Positions 21,697 through 33,929 of a DNA stretch of 64,000 bases are shown in pieces. The position numbers were made by a program, and so were the translations under genes. The notes beneath the pieces were generated by a model, which saw nothing but the letters and a program-made list of their open reading frames with translations, made no database searches and was not told where the DNA came from. This stretch comes from Spirometra erinaceieuropaei (Eukaryota > Platyhelminthes > Cestoda > Diphyllobothriidea > Diphyllobothriidae): contig CACRXP010000628.1 of the NCBI GenBank assembly GCA_902702965.1, positions 106,517 through 170,516 on the forward strand. The letters run 5' to 3'. Numbering within the stretch: the stretch's first letter is position 1; each line of letters starts with the position of its first letter.

Positions 21697-23459
21697 TCTT
21701 CACCTTGCCTTCGTTGCGTCAACCTGTTTACAACCTTTTCATTACCCTCTTACCAAGTTCGTGTCTCAAGTAGATAACAATGAATGTTTACTTCCTCACT
21801 ACGTTCATTACTAAGGCAGATTGTTTATTAGTGCATATAGTATATTTTATTTCTTGTTTACTTATAAATATTTGGTACATGAAGCAATTGATTTTCCGTC
21901 TGCCTGTCAGTCATTTACTTGATTGCCAAACAACATATTCTACAGACTGGAGATGGTCAGTTGTTTAATGCTTCGGATAAAAGTATATCTGGCGTCAATA
22001 TTTATAAAACCGCTCATTGAAAGCATCAAAGTCATTTTTACCCGCTGAGTGCATTACAATTCAGCAGAGCTAAGAATTCTGAAAAAGCACACACGACAGC
22101 ATAAGTTCCTATCATAAGGCATAAGTCGTCCAAATGACAGCAAGAAACAGCCCATACAATGGGAGTCGTCGCTAGGGATCGTAATAATTGTACGCTTGTG
22201 AATGGGGACAGTGCAATTGCTATAACGTTGTTCATCAGTAGGGAAATAAAAGCAATGCCGCAGCAGACATCTTATTCATTCTGCGCAAAAAATCAAATAA
22301 AGCATCCTAAAGTAGGTAAATTTTATTTTCAACCAGCAACCGTTTTCGTCGAAGCGACCTGCAAACACTCCGGACCAAAGCCATGAAATCGCATGCGCGT
22401 AGACTAATAATCGGTAAAAATTGCCAGTTTCCCTATTTATCAGGACACAAATAAAACGAGAATCGGACCAACTAAAAGTAATATTTTCCGTTTTTGGTTT
22501 AGCATGGGAACATTTTCAGGCGAGATTTTCAGGGAAAAATTGTGGACTAAAATAAAGCCTCATTATCAACTAACAAAGCATTGAATCAAGTTTTGTAGTG
22601 TGTTCTCCAAAGACAATATAAAAGTTCAAAGTTATTGCCCAGTTTTAACTCCATAGTGTCCGTCATTGTCACAAATATCCGAGACCAGCGTTCTTATTTT
22701 TCAAATAATCCAGTCTTTGTGATTTTTCGCTTATAACTCGTGGTTCTGATTTTCTTTAAGTTACCCCTCGATCAAAGTCGAATTTAAAAAAAACAAATTC
22801 CGTGGATTTTGGCGCTTTTGAACCACAGTTTTACTGCAAAGAAACGGCTTTCTCTAGGAAATAATGTAAGCGTCAACAGTCAACAATAATTATACTAGGT
22901 TTTAATTATTTTCTTATGCCCTTTGATTAACGTTTTCCTGCTGAAAGTAGAAGCACGACGACAATGATGATGCCGTTGCAGAAGTTGTTGTTATCGAGAC
23001 TAAAAAACTGCTTAGAACGTTTAAAATGCTCCCCGTGACCAATAGCTCATGTTTAATGATGTTCCTTTAATGAGAAGGGTAGGTGCATGATGGCGGTTTT
23101 TTTTCTTTAAAAAATGTCACGATTTTTTAAAATGACAGTCAGATGTACTTGGTCTGGTGTTTCGGCAATTAGGTGGTGCTTGCCGCCATGTTGGCTGGCA
23201 GTTGAGGCAGAATACTTTCTTGTGATTTGGACGTGGGAATGATCTTAGACAAATAAGGACTCCGACCTACTGAACAACGAGCGATTTAAACACTGTTTCA
23301 TATTAACATGTGCTATGTTTAATGGCGAGCGCTTCTATGAACATTTTTACTGTGCCTGAGGATGCGCGCATTTTTGCTTAAAATTACAACTCGCCACCTG
23401 TCTGTGAGGTTTTGAACAAAAATTAATTACCGCTTCGCATAAGAGCTCTTATGCCCACA
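21697..23459. other. No recognisable feature
   Basis: About 1.76 kb of A+T-rich sequence. The small ORFs at 21780, 22038 and 22159 have no recognisable motif. Confidence 0.5.
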
Positions 23460-23655
23460 AATACGCATGCTTATGTTGATTTCTCCCAACAGTTTTGCTT
23501 TTTGTTGTACGAGCTCACAATGGAAGGCAGGCCAGTCGTTCTGATTACTGGCTACGAATTTTGCAGTTGACCTGTCCTAGACTGGTGTTGTTGACAGCGC
23601 TAACGACTGACCTAGTAATACAAAGGCAGCCGGTTACGGACAGGTTATTTGAAAA
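23460..23655 (+). repeat. Dispersed repeat R3, copy 2
   Basis: Best match to the copy at 3405-3605, through CCTAGACTGGTGTTGTTGAC and the following CTAACGA block. Confidence 0.65.
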
Positions 23656-24539
23656 TAGGCAACAGCTTAATGACCTTATTATGGTCTTGATGATAGTTTT
23701 AAAGAAGAAGATTTTATTGATTTTTTTGCATGCAGAAGCGGGCCTAACATTTGAGCAGGCTTTTTTGCCTCCTAACAGTTAACCAATTTTGTCTTATATT
23801 TTGATCAAGTAAGCTATATACATGTGTGGCCATAAATTGTAACTTATAACAAATCCTCATAGTATAACGTCACCTTGTGCCCTTATTACTATCCATTTCC
23901 GTTGTTTGGTCTGTGTGCCAGTAGGAATCAAAAAATTCAGATAAATGAGCACTTTGTTTCTGAGCTCACATTTGCTTCTTTTAAGTGGCTTCCAGAACCC
24001 TTTTAATTTGAATCAAACTTCGAAATTGTCTCGACATCTGCCACTGGCTCTGTTGCAACAAATTGGCCTTTTATTCGGTCGACGCTACTGGAACAGGTTT
24101 TCCTCAAATAAACTGGACTGAACCCATTCATTTTTGATCACACGCACGTTTGGAAACACGGAATGCTCTTCCTCTCGACTTATTTAGGCAATTACATTGA
24201 CTTATTGAATAGGTGGGTGGGTATGCATGACCTCAATCGCATTTCATTATAACCACGATTTTCTAATTGAGAACAATCTACGGCCTAATTTTGGAATCAA
24301 TTTATTACACTTTTCGACCAAATTCAAACTCTCGTATTTGTGGACAACTTTGTTTGCCGCCATGAGAATGCTGTCAGGACACAATGGAAACGGTGTGTCC
24401 CTGAACGTGATCAGTGATTGCCCGTCTGCTAAAATGTGTGCATTTGGTTTCTTAGTTCCAAGACTGCTGGTTGTCTATAACACTGCATATTACAGCTCAT
24501 ACTGAGTCGAACAGGGTTCGTGCGAAGACTGTCTATGTT
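23656..24539. other. No recognisable feature
   Basis: No supportable gene. Confidence 0.5.
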
Positions 24540-24690
24540 GTGGTGGCTCTATTTACGGCACTGTTGCATTTAACCATCGAAAATTCCAGACAAGCTGAAG
24601 ATGCTTCATGTCCGCGACTGATGTTTCCTATGTCAGCTGACTTGATGCATTGTTACAAAGACATTTCACGGCGGCGGTGCACTTTGCTAA
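24540..24690 (+). repeat. Dispersed repeat R6, copy 1
   Basis: Matches 61360-61465 through CATGTC-GC-ACTGATGTTT, GTCAGC-GACT and AC-AAGACATTTCAC-type blocks. Other parts of the same family occur at 34733-34911 (inverted). Confidence 0.6.
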
Positions 24691-25379
24691 TCGACCCCTC
24701 GGTTTGTTTTTACTCTCACACCGTTTTTCGGTTCCATCGCAATGGGATGACGCTGTTGTAACTGACTTTCGTCATAACACATACACTTCGCTGACAAAGT
24801 ATGGGAAATGCAAGTTTGAACCTGTAAAGTGTTTGAAGTGCGCAACATAGGGTGAGTGTGAAGTAGTTCCAGAGCTGAATGTGTAGACGAAAAATAGTAT
24901 ATGCTGGCTTTCCAGGACTTTTAGGCCAGTCAGGCAATCATCGTATCATTCAGCGAGTAATGTAAAAAAGTGTCATAGGGAATTGGTGGTAGTAAGGCTT
25001 AGGCGGATAGGACCTCACAGAGAAATATTTGGAAGCCTTAGGAAGGAAATTAGAAAAAGTGTCGAAACGTCCGCCACGAAGGTTTTTCTGAGGTAAGGTA
25101 GCAAGCATAAGTCACCTACGTAATTTGAAGATGTAGGGGTCCAAGGGAATATGCAGCAAACACCTGGGATGACCGGAGAGAAGTGATAAGAGATGGTAGG
25201 TTTGTGGAAAATGACGGAAGGTTTGTGGCGGCCAAAGGATGTGAGATAAACTTAAACTGCCCACAAGAAATTCGTTTCCTCTGATTTCAGAGGTCAGGGA
25301 GCTGTGAGGACTAGTCTGTTGTATAAACAGAACATTTTGCCTTACGTTGGCTGTTTTCTTGCGACAGAGATACGCCTCC
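24691..25379. other. No recognisable feature
   Basis: No supportable gene. Confidence 0.5.
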
Positions 25380-25870
25380 GTTCATGGAATGTGTCAGTCG
25401 CGGAGTAAGTGTGTGTGTCTGTACTCAGAGCGCAACTATCATCGGGTAAAATCCTAGAAGAAAACAAAAGGCACCAGAATGAGGGTTTTTGTGCACAGAA
25501 CCTCGCGTTGTCCTCTCAGGCAACAGCGGCCACTGCCGAAGCCAGGGCTGGTGTTGACTGCATCCACTCAGGCCTGAGAGTGACTGTGGTAGTGGTGGCA
25601 GCCGCTTTTGTAGGCTCGTGGGCCAAGCTCAAGTGGTGGCCAGTAAGCGTGTGTTGTGTGTGTGGTGGCCCAGTGGCTTAGGTTGTGGTTGCAGGCAGTG
25701 GCGCGTTTAAGCGGCGCATGGGCAGCCGCGACACTTTGTGGATACAATTGTGTCCGAGCTGTAGTCGGTCGAGCGGCTTCCGGTCAGCTCGTCTGGGACG
25801 GCTCGCTGCAAGGTTCGAATGGTTTTGAGGCAGGGAGGTCTTAAACAATATAACCAGACCGGTCATGATG
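25380..25870 (+). repeat. GC-rich, possibly tRNA-derived patch
   Basis: This is markedly richer in G and C than the flanks on both sides. A TGGCCCAGTGG motif (about 25668) and a GTAGTCGGTCGAGCGG motif (about 25761) resemble polymerase III A-box regions, and GGTTCGAATGG (about 25812) resembles a B box at a suitable distance from the second. No second copy was seen in the window. A SINE remnant is the most likely reading, but uncertain. The several ORFs are a result of base composition. Confidence 0.3.
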
Positions 25871-26884
25871 GCTGCCCGCTAGAGGTTCTCAAATTTATAA
25901 GAAAATAAGGAATTGCGAAGAAGCGAGCAACAGAGAAGGCAATCAATGTAAGTATGGTTTAAAAAAGATATGAAGGTTTAAGACAAGTGATTTTTTGGTA
26001 AAATAAAGGGTGGCGTTATGTCAAAAAGCGTGCATAAAGTCAGTACTAGTAATGCAAGCTAGGAAAAAATAGCCACATGGCCAATTGCAAATATCGCGTC
26101 ATATTTCTATCTTAAATAAAGGCTAATGGTGCGACGTTATTTGCCGAGCACAGTGGAGGAAATTGTTCAAGCATTCAGCTCAAATGGACTGCTTATACAG
26201 TAATAGCGTCAAGGATTTCTGCCGATCAATTGCTTGATTTGTGCGCTGTTGTTTTATAACTACATTGCAGTGACGAGATGTTGCTGATAACAAACTTATG
26301 CTAGCTAACTAGTCCTCCAATGCAGTCAACTAGCCGCCCGATGCCTATTTGCGTTTTCAGGATTCTTTAATTATTTTCAGTTTTCGCCATTTTTAACATG
26401 TAAGATTTAAGTCACTAACTAACTATTTTTTTCTCACGATTTATTGTTAAAAACAAAAACGTGTTCATATCGGCAGACAAATTACGGAGAAATGGAGCTA
26501 AAAGTAATAATAACAGCCATGCATTGACGAAGTCCCCAAATTGGAAAAATTGTGTCTGAATTATTTTCGCACAAAGGCGGACGATGTATAACACTCTTGT
26601 GCACCGAAAATGGATTTCTGAATAATCTTTTGGTGCCGCCAAAGAAAATAGGTTTGCATGCGGAAAGCGTCACTTACTTGGGTTTGGCTGCCAGCGTTCC
26701 ACTGACCGTAAAAGTGGAACGAAATGTGTTAAATGTGGTTTAAACATTTTCGACGCGGTACACATGTTCGTAGCAAAAAAATTTACTGTAGATCCTGACT
26801 CGCAAATTGCTGCACAAATGTTTGACTCTTAACCCTGTTTATGCGATTATCAACGACAAATTTTCATCGGTTCCATCACAATTA
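25871..26884. other. No recognisable feature
   Basis: No supportable gene. Antiparallel ORFs at 26415-26743 lack any family motif. Confidence 0.5.
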
Positions 26885-27065
26885 CACATCTGTCTGTTAA
26901 TGCCGATTATTTGCGGCCGCTTTGTCTTTGTTGCGTGACCTAGTCGCAGACGAACAATCAGTCGTATTACTAGATGTTCCCGAACTTTTTAATTGATCTG
27001 TCCTAGCCTGGTGTTATTGTCAGGACAATAATACAGGGACAGTCGGCTCTTGACGGTTAGCATGA
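26885..27065 (+). repeat. Dispersed repeat R3, copy 3
   Basis: Shares GATTATTTGCGG-CG-TTTGTCTTTG with 3430-3460 and TGTCCTAG-CTGGTGTTATTG with 23570-23590, so it bridges the two other R3 copies. Confidence 0.65.
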
Positions 27066-27719
27066 ATATGGGCTGTTGTGTAATAATGTCAACAGCGTCT
27101 TGATTTTATGTCGAATAAGTGTGGTCGGCACATAATAATCCAAGGCAGACGGTCAGAAGCTTTAAGATATTAATTTAAGCTCCTACAAGTGTAATTTGCA
27201 CAGGTCTGACGCTCACCATGCTATTAAAAATTTATTGCATCCTCGACATATATAAAGGAGCTCTCTACAAAATGTATCACCGGTTTACTCTCGATTAGTT
27301 AAACGGCTATACCAGGCTCCACTTTAATTGACAATAAGTTTAAATCGCGGTTCGCCAAAAAAGTCAGTAACATCAACTACCGCTTTTTTTACTTTTGGGA
27401 GAAAAACTTGGCGATTTATGTGCTGATTGTATGACGAACGTGCGTTTATTCAATTCAAAGTATGACAGTTGTAAAAAATCGAATAACTTCTGAATTCTAA
27501 AAATGGGAGGTCTCTTACCACGATCTGCTAAATTGCAAACACAATTATTTGTTAAAACATCGAACGAATTCTTGCCAGGTTTCCGATCTTAGCAGGAATT
27601 GGCAGTCGAGCAATAGTTGGCTTTTCCTAATCACTTTATAACTTGCAGTTTGAGGATCATGTCAGTTAAGTAAATTGCTGCCCAAAAATTTAAACCAGTA
27701 CCTTTATCCGATGATGCAT
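27066..27719. other. No recognisable feature
   Basis: No supportable gene or repeat. Confidence 0.45.
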
Positions 27720-28035
27720 TTTAATTTAAGAATTCTAAAAACAAGGCAACTAATGATTTATTTATGTAAAATATGCACGTTCAGGCGCTTGCTGGCGCGT
27801 GTACAGTCAGTTAGATGTTGACTGTTAAACCCGCTCAAATGATGCTTTGCATAATAGAATGTATAGAATGTATAATGCTTTGGGGTGTTTTGCATCGTTC
27901 AACTTTGGAAAAAAATAATTTATGAACAAAATCAAATAATTGGCCATTTCATTCAGAGTCATTTTTTGCAAAAAAAGATGACTTATCACCCTGTCTTTGC
28001 AAGTTTCAGCCGAAATCGGTCCGTGGTTCACGCTT
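27720..28035 (+). repeat. Segmental duplication copy 1, left flank
   Basis: Aligns with 42555-42905: AATTCT-AAA-CAAGG, then GCGTGTACAGTCA, GATGTTGACT, TTGCTTTGGGGTGTTTT, GGCATTTCATC and CTGTCTTTGC blocks in the same order. The minus-strand ORF 27825-28031 is not conserved in the second copy, so I do not call it a gene. Confidence 0.7.
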
Positions 28036-28929
28036 TCTGAGTAAACTGATTACAGTGTCATTCACTTTATGGCACCTGTTGTTTAATGACAAATTATCAA
28101 ATCAGTATATGCAGAACATTACTGTTATGGCGCTTATAATTAACGCAATGTAGAAGGTAAGAAACAAGTTTCCGGACTGTTAACTAGTATCTGTGTTGTA
28201 CGTATTGCTGGCAATGTTTCTTTTGAATAAGTCTCATAACCGTGATTAACGCGATAATAAACAAAGGCAAACCCCAGAGAAGGTCAACTATTATGCATAT
28301 TTTACCAATAGCGCAGTGGTAAGCAAGTGGTAATGAAATACACAATTAAATGGTTTGTTCGTGCGCTGTCCACTTTTAGGGAGTTCTTTTCGTTTGCGTT
28401 TTGTCTTATTTTATCGAAAATAAGAAGCACACGTCTGCGGCTGAAGATGGTTTCAGTAAGTTTGCAAAGTTTTCAAGCTCCGGTCGTCTAAGTTACGCTT
28501 TCCTTTTTTCAGCAGCCAGAAATAATAATAGAGGTTTGCTGGACTTAATGTAACTCAACAGAGTTTATCCATCGATTTGTCAAATGAAGTCTACAGAAAA
28601 TATATATTTGAAATATAATTTCAAATCGATAAGATCACCGAAGCTGTCTTGAAATATTAATCAACATGCCACACAGTTCCATGTTATACCAGCTTAGTCA
28701 CAATTGCCGGTTTCAAATAAATGTATTTGTGGTTGCCTTTGAGGATGTCTCTTTGTAAACAATGACTAATTTTATAGCATGCATTTTTCTCATTGACCTT
28801 CGATGCCCTTATTTATTCCAATATATATCGGAGAAAATTTGAATTACCAAAATTTTGCACGCAATTTACAATGGACGCGGAATAAATTATCCAGCTGTCC
28901 TTCCTTCCTACCCTCGTCTGCCCAATTAT
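28036..28929. other. No recognisable feature
   Basis: About 0.9 kb occupies the place where copy 2 has the first part of a Penelope-like reverse transcriptase, but I could not recognise reverse transcriptase sequence here. Confidence 0.4.
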
Positions 28930-29830
28930 TGTGGTGACAAAAAGACCAAATTGTTCAGGGGAACGATGAACCTGACGCAAATGTGGAACTTCAACAGGAG
29001 CCACCTAATTAGCCACAAATGCGGTTTCGTAAGGACGCTATATCAACGTGCTGAGACGCAATGCAGTAAACTGAAAAGTTTAGTAGCAGACTTTTGATAT
29101 TTTCGACGAGTTTTTACACAAAATGTTTTTGCAAACTAATGGGTGCTCAAACGAGACGAACGTCAAAGTCGCAGTGACCTCTTATTCTTACAAATGATTG
29201 CATGCATAACAAATGTTTGTGAGGCCGCTACTCACCTTTAAACAGCATTTAGGGGTAAATTTCTACCTAGGCCGGGGGGGGGGTAACTGTTACGCGTCAG
29301 ATGATGAGACCAAATTATCGACTGCGACATCAAGAAACTTCTGCAGTCGCTTACTGGATGGAGCGAAGTTGCGAACAAAGTAACTACGTCGGAGAAAGAG
29401 GAAGACCACTCGATCGGAATTGAACAAACACGCCACAGCAGTGCTAAGAAATGCCGTCCATTTGACGAGACTCTGGCATACAATCAAGTATAATGGGGCA
29501 GAAATTCACTTGCGGGGCGTGAGCCGCGAGCTGTTCAAATCATCGTTCACTGTTTCTAGTATATTAACAAGGGCAACGATATCTACACGACATATTACTT
29601 GCTGAGGTATAGACTGGCCAAAGTGATTACCGCAGGTAAGCGCGCAGGCCGGTGCGCCAGATGACCGAGCAATCATCACGCCAGCATTCAACAATTAACA
29701 AGTTGCCTGATGGCCATCAAGCAATTAGCGCACCAGCGGCAAACAATTCCCGATGAAGTGGAGAACGGTAATTATCATAGGTATGCAGAAGCATAGCAAC
29801 TGAATTCTAGATAAACTGCAACAACCTTTG
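28930..29830 (+). mobile_element. Penelope-like element fragment (segmental copy 1)
   Basis: Starts in K-T-K-L-F-R-G-T, followed by W-N-F-N-R-S-H-L-I-S-H-K and R-T-L-Y-Q-R-A-E-T (28950-29070). Next comes C-I-T-N-V-C-E-A-A (about 29200), then a damaged GIY-YIG domain at about 29360-29560 with N-Y-V-G-E-R-G-R and V-L-R-N-A, and H-L-R-G-V-S-R-E-L-F-K-S-S-F after frameshifts. The tail from about 29690 carries GCGCACCAGCGG and ATCATAGGTATGCAG. A run of ten G lies at 29274-29283. The neighbouring sequence is homologous to that around the element at 42.9-44.7 kb, so both probably descend from one insertion. Confidence 0.8.
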
Positions 29831-30556
29831 CACAAATCACCTCTGATGGCGATTTTGATCGAGAATCCAAAATGTCAGATCTAAAATCATCCTGTTCCAG
29901 AAATCACTTCTACTTGTAGGCAACTAGGTTTTGAACTTCGCATCATTGCTTTTATTAACGATTTAATTTTTTAACATCCGTGGCGTATGGGATATAGAGC
30001 CAGATAATCAAAACTAGCTTATTCAGGTCTATACCCAGTGCAGCAACCAGTGCCGATGTCGAATGCGTGTCAAGTTGGCTATTGGCTGGCTTATTTGATA
30101 AGGCAGAGTTCTGCAATTATAATTTCTAATAAATGCGCAAGCAGGTCAGTAAAAATACAAAATGACACACTTATGTGTGTTGGCACTACTTACTTCAAGC
30201 ACACTTGCTTGTATATGTGAGAATTTTGCATTGAATGTTAAAAGCACTAATTACATAATCAGCAGATAAAACGGAAGACGTTTAGCTTTGCATACTGGAC
30301 AACAAGCTCACTTTCAATCGCATTAATTTTTTACAACAGAAACGCAGAACAAGTCCGTTTTATTTGCATTTCGCCTAGGCGTTATATATTGGTGTAAAAG
30401 AAACTGAAATGATAGGAACGCGTTATTTTTCCGGGATGCATTAAAAACTTGCTTAGGGATTCATCTGAATTTTTGTATTATGAGTCTTAATAAATGCGCA
30501 CTTATTGCTATTTATAGCCTAAGACACCTCCAGATTCTGCTAATATATTGTTTTAG
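29831..30556 (+). repeat. Segmental duplication copy 1, flank between PLE and gene A
   Basis: Aligns with 44640-45352: CAGGTCTATAC-C-G-GCAGCAACCA, CCGATGTCGAATGC-TGTCAAGTT, ACAAAATGACACACTT and GTGAGAAT-TTGC blocks in order. The block at about 30030-30080 differs little between copies and might hide an upstream exon of gene A, but I found no convincing donor. Confidence 0.7.
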
Positions 30557-30810
30557 TTTTACATGGAGAACGTAAATGTCCTTACTTTGACAATCGGGCA
30601 ACCATGGAGGAGAGGGTCGAAAGGCTTTTGACTTGGAAACCAACAACTTTTCATCATCTTCAGAATGGTAGAAAAAGATGCGAATTTCGACTAAAAATTA
30701 TCGAAGTCAACTCAGTAACAAATTGTGTTTATATAAAGGCGTTAGAAAACGGCCAACGTTTCCGATGCATTGCTCGATTTTCAGTCCTTAAAATTAGCAT
30801 ATTACGTTCG
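30557..30810 (+). CDS. Gene A, penultimate exon (unrecognised protein)
   Basis: I do not recognise this protein. The exon lies between an acceptor (TTTTAG, ending 30556) and a donor (G|GTGAGT, GT at 30811) and is 254 bases long. The paralogous exon at 45353-45606 has exactly the same length and the same splice signals. Reading starts two bases into the exon, giving H-G-E-R-K-C-P-Y-F-D, then a possible internal start M-E-E-R at 30604, and L-L-T-W-K-P-T-T, G-R-K-R-C-E-F-R-L and V-T-N-C-V motifs. From M-E-E-R to the donor, about 44 of 69 residues equal the paralogue, and the upstream residues also agree, so the true start is probably in an unseen earlier exon. The encoded part is basic and lacks membrane segments. 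The reading frame continues past the donor by chance to 30972. Confidence 0.55.
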
Positions 30811-33472
30811 GTGAGTTTACCTCTTCGCCAATATATGTGCATAATGATTAGCGGTGAAAATATGTTAGCGTTTTCGAAATCAAAACCTTTACCAATTTTG
30901 ATTAATCGAGTCATTGTTTCCGTAGAGTTTTGCATTAAAACATTCATCCCTGATATATACTTAAAGTTTTAAGTCAAACTTAAGACGTTGCAGTAAGAAT
31001 GCCTTCTTTAAACACCGTCAAAGACAAACTCAGTCGGATCGACTCAGCTATATGAGTATATGATACAGGAGAGCAATGCGACGACGTCTTACAGTTTTCC
31101 CCTGTGATACTTTAATGATATCTGTTGAAAAAAAACTACATATCATCCATTCAAGGGGGGATGGACTAGGTCGTCACGCGTGTCGACTAGCAGCCATACG
31201 TAGCCACCTGTCGTGGTCGTGCGATTGGGTTCCGAGAATTATGTGCACTCTATTTAAGATAAACGTGGCGAAATCGATATGGCTTTCCTCCTTAGGGGTA
31301 TTTCCTAGTTTAGACCTCAATGACAGTCCCATGAAGATCCGAATCGGTAAAAAAGCAATTATTTGACTATATCTGTGGATAAAACCTCGATCGAAGCCTT
31401 ATCGCTGGGTATTATGATTTGCTGTTATGGCCGGAAACCCTATCTGTTTTAGCAAAAAACGCACTCCTAGAACCTCATGAATCAAGCACACGACCTTCAG
31501 CCAGTATCGGCGGAAAATTTTCAAAGACTTAGGTCCACGTAAGCCACATGGCCTTATCATTACCTGAACAGTGATCACAAACGAAGTCATACGGAGAACT
31601 TAACGCAACTCCGACATAGAGCAAGCACAATACCTTTAGTCGGTTTCTGCAGAAAGCGTGCAATATCTTAAGGCTACGTTGGTCAACTGTTCTTATCACT
31701 GTCAGAATGGTGGTCAGAAACATCAAGATTCTCCAGCGTATTCATAATGAGAAATTAAAGCAACTCCTTAGGAGCAAGATTACTGCCAGATAAGGAAACT
31801 GGTATCGTTTTGACGGACAGGACAACCTAAATTACATACATGCAGTCAACTTCATTACACCAGGCAATTTTCCGAAAGCCAAAAAAGAAGAATGATCCTA
31901 CAAATTAGATTGCAGCACGGCTAACTGACGGCCTAAAACATTTAAGGGGGGTGGTTCAAAAAGCGAAAACGTCATTGACGTCCGCTTCGCGGCAACAAGT
32001 ATATACCTCGATCAGATGACTTACCGACAATCAAGAAAGATGGTACACCGCCTCATACAAACCTCAACATTTGTTACTCGCCATTACCATGCGACAGCAA
32101 AATAACCAGCGGAGAAACTGAGGCCTCTGTATGATCAAATAACGCTAAAAGCAATTAGGATAACTTTAGATTTATTAACGTTGGGTATCTCGTATGTTTC
32201 CGCCAAGGTACCCGTCGCGAAAACGATAAATCGTCTGTGTAATGTAATTACGCTACTCAGCTGGACATAGGAATGCCGGTAAACGTCACCAATAAATTAT
32301 TACCGAGGTGCACATTGACCATACAGTTCCTACCTAACAACGATCTGCATAGACAGATCGATGGAGTAATCATGGGCTCACCACATGACCCGCTTTAGAC
32401 GAATATATTAATGGGAAAGCTGAAAGGGGCGCCACGAACCTTTCAAATAGCCGATACCCGTGTGCACTCCCCCACTTGTTCCATCCTATACGCAGTGGGC
32501 GAGAACAAACTACCAGCTCAGACCACATATATGCGTTTTTAATCCGTCACCTGCTCCTCTGGGGTAAAATATATTGGCCACAAGAGTCTGCGGTAGTTCA
32601 GAAGAATAAGAGAACATATGTCAGCATGATTAGGGAAAGTGTCAAATTAGCAACATTAACAACTCCGTCCTTACGCTCACGACAGACAACGGACAACCCT
32701 GTAGGTGCTAGTGGGAACTTCCGACAAACTAATAAATTTCTGCTAAACAATCAAAAACTGCCTGGATAAAGCATGTTGGCTACGGTAGAGGCAGTTGCAT
32801 GCAAGCTACACAACCTGTATCTATGCTCACAGGAGTTCTTCGTACAGGCCTCACAGTAACCATGGCCCTAAGCAACTCGCATATAACAATCTTTCCCGAT
32901 GCCCACATTCGTCCTGGTGAGGACTGCGGTTTTGGCTTTCATTCTCCTCCCCCCAAAACCCGAACCAGACCATAATTACCAACTGGACTTTAAACTTTGC
33001 TTCATTATTTCACTAGCTATACACCTGTCCAGACCTAAGGTAAATTTATTAAAAACCAACAAATGTTCGCCTAATGGATTTTTGAGTAGGTGAGTCCACT
33101 TGACTGATAATTATCTTTTGAATTGTTAATACGTACCACGTACCTAAATTAAATTGACACATTCCATGGGGTCCTGTAGTTTAGCGACCGAGCAATACCA
33201 AATGTGAAATTCTCAGGGGTTGTCTTTCAGGACTTCAGCTCAGAAACTTTGCATAATGGATCCACGCAAGCGTTGACACTTCTGTCCTGACTTTAAATTA
33301 ACCCAGCCTATTAAGTGTTTGGCAGGTTGACTACCGTGACTGGAATGAATTGTACCCTCGTCATTCACCACGGTGATCAGTCTGAAGTGATGTTTACCTT
33401 AGGATTGGCAACTTATATACCTATACTATTTTTATAAAGTATTCATCAAAACTACTCTTCATTTACTTGCAG
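30811..33472 (+). other. Intron of gene A, enlarged by an insertion
   Basis: GTGAGT start and TTACTTGCAG end. The paralogous intron at 45607-46093 is only 487 bases. Both ends align with it (30811-31000 and 33050-33472), so about 2.05 kb at roughly 31005-33050 was added after the duplication. Confidence 0.6.
31005..33050 (+). mobile_element. Intronic insertion with decayed Penelope-type reverse transcriptase
   Basis: At 32335-32420 the plus strand reads L-H-R-Q-I-D-G-V-I-M-G-S-P-H-D-P-L, which fits the motif Y-R-Q-x-D-G-V-A-M-G-S-P-L-G-P-L of PLE and related reverse transcriptases. Upstream, about 32195-32260, S-A-K-V-P-V-A-K-T-I-N fits the helix after motif A (F-T-N-V-P-V). The catalytic Y-x-D-D block is not visible and stops are frequent. 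Within 31470-31720 two stretches about 130 bp apart look like tandem repeats of each other. The family differs from the copies at 19, 29 and 44 kb. Element ends were not identified. Confidence 0.5.
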
Positions 33473-33775
33473 ATACGCTTGCCGTCCCTTGACGTAGGTA
33501 AAAGCTTTGGATTTGTTAACTTGAAAGGTCTGGACGCTGATATTTACGTAGACGCGAAGGATCTACGAATGCAGGCAACACATATACATTTTCATGCTGA
33601 GACAAACGTTAGCCCGCTTTTTAAAATAGTCAAAGCGACGAGAAACTGTAATGACGGCGAGCTAGCGCTGAATGAAGAACAACAAAAGATAGCTGCTGAA
33701 TATTTCGTGAATACATTTGCCTTGCCATCTTGTGAAGCGCAAACATATAATCCAGCATACATAAGAGTTGGATAA
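33473..33775 (+). CDS. Gene A, last exon (unrecognised protein)
   Basis: The exon follows TTACTTGCAG and codes for 100 residues to a TAA stop at 33773-33775. The splice is in phase 0 with the exon ending at 30810, giving a joined product of about 184 residues from these two exons. Visible features are a V-G-K-S-F-G-F-V-N-L-K-G-L-D region, A-T-H-I-H-F-H-A-E-T-N-V near the middle, an E-E-Q-Q-K-I-A-A-E-Y-F-V-N helix-like stretch, and the ending Y-N-P-A-Y-I. The paralogue at 46094-46396 has the same length with no indel, while the flanking non-coding DNA differs by many indels. This suggests past selection on the protein. No family was recognised. Confidence 0.6.
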   Translation: MRLPSLDVGKSFGFVNLKGLDADIYVDAKDLRMQATHIHFHAETNVSPLFKIVKATRNCNDGELALNEEQQKIAAEYFVNTFALPSCEAQTYNPAYIRVG

Positions 33776-33923
33776 TTTCCCGCATCAAATAATTCTTTGA
33801 GCACCTCCGATATGGTATTACTGTCCTGTGAAAACTAAAACTCTTCTTATCCTGCACGGTTCCGGGAAGATCGCTGGATTTCAATCATAAAACGCTATTT
33901 AAATGCAGGTTTCGAGCACAGAA

Positions 33924-33929
33924 AATAAA
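33924..33929 (+). terminator. Polyadenylation signal of gene A
   Basis: AATAAA about 150 bases after the stop codon. The paralogue has AATAAA at 46542-46547, 146 bases after its stop, and both are followed by TAATGGCACTTT-like sequence. Confidence 0.6.

Noticed and set aside
21336..21814. ORFs of 112-128 codons across the N run
   Set aside because: Their length comes from unresolved bases.
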